From NCBI GenBank assembly GCA_023430625.1, contig JAEZAA010000015.1:1-7287 (forward strand): a stretch of 7,287 nucleotides of DNA, written 5' to 3'. Position 1 is the first letter of the stretch. Each line of letters starts with the position of its first letter. Under the pieces are notes generated by a model, which worked only from the letters and a program-made list of their open reading frames with translations, had not been told where the DNA came from and did not search any database. The DNA is from Pseudomonadota bacterium. Its GTDB lineage: Bacteria > Pseudomonadota > Gammaproteobacteria > Pseudomonadales > Oleiphilaceae. Shown piece after piece: positions 4,920-7,287 of this stretch. The position numbers and the translations under genes are program-made.

Positions 4920-7287
4920 ATGAGCAAGGCAAAACTGGTCGTGATCGGCAATGGCATGGTCGGCCATCACTTTTTGGAACACCTGGCGGAAACCGGTCTC
5001 GCGAAAGACTTCGCGGTGACGGTGATCGGCGAGGAGAAGCACATCGCCTATGACCGGGTTCACCTGTCTGAATATTTCCAAGGGCGCGGCGCGGCGGAGC
5101 TGGCCATGGGCACGGCGGAGCAATACGCGGCCTGGGGTTATGACCTGCGCTTGGGCGTGAAGGCCACGGCGATTGATCGCGAGGCGCGCAGCGTTGTGCT
5201 GTCCGATGGCCAGAGCCTTTCGTACGACAAGATCCTGCTGGCCACCGGCTCCTTTCCTTTTGTGCCGCCCATTCCCGGCAACGACCGGCCCAACTGCCTG
5301 GTCTATCGCACGCTGGAAGATCTGGACGCCATTCGCGAAGCCGCCAAGGACGCCAGCACTGGCGTGGTGGTCGGCGGCGGCCTGCTGGGTCTGGAAGCAG
5401 CAAATGCCCTGCGTGGCCTGAACCTGGATACGGCGGTGTTGGAGTTCGCGCCGCGTTTGATGCCGGTGCAGGTGGATCATGAAGGCGGCGAGCTGCTGCG
5501 GGAGAAGATCGAGTCCCTGGGCGTGCAGGTGTTGACCGGGCGTGCGACCCAACGCATCGAGGATGGCGAGAACGCGCGCCACCGGATGGTGTTCCAGGAT
5601 GAGAAGATGCACGAGACCGACCTCATCGTGTTCTCCGCCGGCATCCGGCCCCGCGACGAGCTGGGCCGCAACAGCGGGCTGGAGATGGGCGAGCGCGGCG
5701 GCATCAAGGTGGACGACCAGTGCCTCACCAGCGACCCGGACATTCTCGCCATCGGCGAATGCGCGGCCTGGAACAACTGCTGTTTCGGCTTGGTGGCCCC
5801 GGGCTACAAGATGGCCAAGGTGGCAGTGGCCACGCTGACCGGCGGCGATGCGCTGTTCCAGGGCGCGGACATGAGCACCAAGCTGAAGCTGATGGGCGTG
5901 GATGTGGGCGCCATCGGCGATGCCCACGGCACCCTGAGCAGTGGTGCACGTGCCTTCCGTTACCTGGACCAGATCAGCCAGCACTATCGCAAGCTGGTGG
6001 TGTCCGCCGACGGCCGCCGCCTGTTGGGCGCCATGCTGGTGGGCGACAACAGCTATTACGACACCCTGATGCAGTACTACAGCAACGGGCTGGATCTGCC
6101 CGAGCATCCGGAAACCCTGATCCTGCCCGCCCATGAAGGCGGCGCGCCGACGTTGGGTGTGGATGCCCTGCCCGCCACGGCCACCATCTGTTCCTGCCAC
6201 AACGTCACCAAGGGCGACATCGTGGCCTGCATTCAGGATGGTAAGGCGTCGCTGGGCGAGGTGAAAGAGTGCACCAAGGCCGCCACCGGTTGCGGCGGTT
6301 GTGCCGCGCAGCTGAAGAAAGTGGTGGACCACGAGATGGCGGCGCTGGGCATGGAGGTCAGCACGGCCCTGTGCGAGCACTTCGCCCACACCCGCAAGGA
6401 GCTGGAGCATATCGTGCGGGTGGAAGGCATCCAGACCTTCGTTGAACTGCGCGACCGCCACGGCAAGGGCCTGGGCTGCGATATCTGCAAGCCGACGGTG
6501 AGCAACATCCTGGCCTCGGTCTGGAACGACTACGTGCTCAAGCAGGAGCACGTGGGCCTGCAGGACACCAATGACACCTACCTGGCCAACATGCAGAAAG
6601 ACGGCACCTTCTCCGTGGTGCCACGCATCGCGGGCGGTGAAATCACCCCGGAGAAACTCATCATCCTGGGCGAAGTGGCGCGCGACTTCGGGCTCTACAC
6701 CAAGATCACCGGCGGCCAGCGCATCGACCTGTTCGGCGCCAAGCTGAACCAGTTGCCGGCCATCTGGCAGCGTCTGGTGGATGCGGGCTTCGAGACCGGG
6801 CAAGCCTACGGCAAGTCGGTGCGCACGGTGAAAAGCTGCGTGGGCAGCACCTGGTGCCGCTATGGCGTGCAGGACAGCGTCAAGCTCGCCATCGATCTGG
6901 AGAACCGTTACAAGGGCATCCGCGCGCCCCACAAGCTCAAGTTCGCGGTCAGCGGCTGCACCCGCGAGTGCGCCGAGGCGCAGTCCAAGGACTTCGGTGT
7001 GATCGCCACCGAGAAGGGCTGGAACCTGTATGTAGCCGGCAACGGCGGCATGCGCCCGCGTCACGCCGATCTGTTCGCCAAGGATCTGGATACGGAAACC
7101 GTCATCCGCACCATCGACCGGGTGATGATCTTCTACATCCGCACCGCCGAGCGTCTGCAACGCACCGCGCGCTGGATCGAGGAGCGGGACGGCGGCCTGG
7201 ACTACCTGAAGAAGGTCATCCTGGAAGACTCACTCGGCAGCTGCGCCGATCTGGACGCCCAGATGGAGCGCCTGGTGGGCAATTACC
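4920..7287 (+). CDS. nirB: NAD(P)H-dependent nitrite reductase, large subunit (3' end outside window)
   Basis: NirB reduces nitrite to ammonium in the cytoplasm with six electrons from NAD(P)H, together with the small subunit NirD. The 789 visible codons show the full domain order. An FAD site lies at GNGMVG (residues 10-15) and an NAD(P)H-binding GGGLLG at 152-157. A BFD-like [2Fe-2S] domain has C424, C426, C458 and C461, and a CDIC pair follows (520, 523). The sulfite/nitrite reductase siroheme-[4Fe-4S] ligands are C640-X5-C646 and C680-X3-C684. The usual length is about 850 residues, so roughly 60 codons are missing at the right edge. The ATG at 4920 is supported by GAGGAA five bases upstream and by homology starting at once. 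Expression probably depends on the sigma-54 promoter just upstream. nirD and nitrate reductase genes would be expected further right. It is intact as far as seen. An assimilatory role is favoured over a respiratory/detoxifying one because of the promoter type. Confidence 0.97.
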   Translation, partial: MSKAKLVVIGNGMVGHHFLEHLAETGLAKDFAVTVIGEEKHIAYDRVHLSEYFQGRGAAELAMGTAEQYAAWGYDLRLGVKATAIDREARSVVLSDGQSLSYDKILLATGSFPFVPPIPGNDRPNCLVYRTLEDLDAIREAAKDASTGVVVGGGLLGLEAANALRGLNLDTAVLEFAPRLMPVQVDHEGGELLREKIESLGVQVLTGRATQRIEDGENARHRMVFQDEKMHETDLIVFSAGIRPRDELGRNSGLEMGERGGIKVDDQCLTSDPDILAIGECAAWNNCCFGLVAPGYKMAKVAVATLTGGDALFQGADMSTKLKLMGVDVGAIGDAHGTLSSGARAFRYLDQISQHYRKLVVSADGRRLLGAMLVGDNSYYDTLMQYYSNGLDLPEHPETLILPAHEGGAPTLGVDALPATATICSCHNVTKGDIVACIQDGKASLGEVKECTKAATGCGGCAAQLKKVVDHEMAALGMEVSTALCEHFAHTRKELEHIVRVEGIQTFVELRDRHGKGLGCDICKPTVSNILASVWNDYVLKQEHVGLQDTNDTYLANMQKDGTFSVVPRIAGGEITPEKLIILGEVARDFGLYTKITGGQRIDLFGAKLNQLPAIWQRLVDAGFETGQAYGKSVRTVKSCVGSTWCRYGVQDSVKLAIDLENRYKGIRAPHKLKFAVSGCTRECAEAQSKDFGVIATEKGWNLYVAGNGGMRPRHADLFAKDLDTETVIRTIDRVMIFYIRTAERLQRTARWIEERDGGLDYLKKVILEDSLGSCADLDAQMERLVGNY

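Noticed and set aside
4730..5053. Plus-strand ORF beginning in the GCACC array
   Set aside because: Its Thr/Pro/His-rich product comes from the repeat array and it then overlaps nirB in another frame; it also starts before the sigma-54 promoter.
4893..7160. A 755-codon minus-strand ORF opposite nirB
   Set aside because: It is the mirror of GC-rich nirB codons; the product is rich in His, Ala, Gly and Gln with no motif, whereas the plus strand encodes all NirB cofactor motifs.
1..7287. CRISPR array, tRNA or rRNA genes
   Set aside because: No regularly spaced 25-40 bp repeats with unique spacers and no cloverleaf or rRNA-like sequence were seen on either strand.

Overview
The window looks like chromosomal DNA of a GC-rich gammaproteobacterium. 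The NirB protein and the RAYT-like transposase have the style of Alcanivorax/Marinobacter-type marine bacteria, but this genus-level guess is inference from protein style, not a search. One conserved metabolic gene, nirB at the right edge, lies beside an accessory stretch of about 4.5 kb made of transposases, small unrelated genes and an AT-rich insert.

Layout. Bases 1-762 hold the 3' part of an IS200-like/REP-associated tyrosine transposase cut by the window edge. Bases 763-1200 are mostly non-coding, with repeat-like sequence and one doubtful remnant ORF. A DUF488 gene (1201-1593, minus) is divergent from a small membrane protein gene (1688-2182, plus). After about 300 bp without a convincing gene comes an AT-rich pair of exported-protein genes. 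The first (2480-3088) is intact, with a signal peptide, five mature cysteines and an ankyrin-like C-terminus. The second (from 3085) overlaps it by ATGA, is a probable relative, and is cut off at 3264 by an IS3-family element.

The insertion sequence (about 3264-4464, 1201 bp, transcribed leftwards) is intact by sequence. It has orfA, orfB with a D-D-35-E triad, matching 12-bp ends, and a textbook -1 frameshift signal (GGGAAAG, 7-nt spacer, 8-bp hairpin). No target duplication is visible, and the missing end of the interrupted gene is not recognisable on the other side, so the junction probably also involved a deletion or rearrangement.

Bases 4465-4919 are the control region of nirB. A perfect sigma-54 promoter (4868-4883) and a plausible IHF site (4848-4860) lie downstream of a run of GCACC direct repeats spaced 10, 11, 10 and 11 bp, that is, one DNA turn apart. 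The predicted leader is only about 25 nt, too short for an antitermination leader. nirB (from 4920) encodes the NAD(P)H nitrite reductase large subunit and runs off the right edge with roughly 60 codons missing. Nitrogen-controlled, assimilatory nitrite reduction is the most likely role. The two most interesting items are the helically phased repeat array and the AT-rich pair of secreted cysteine-containing proteins.
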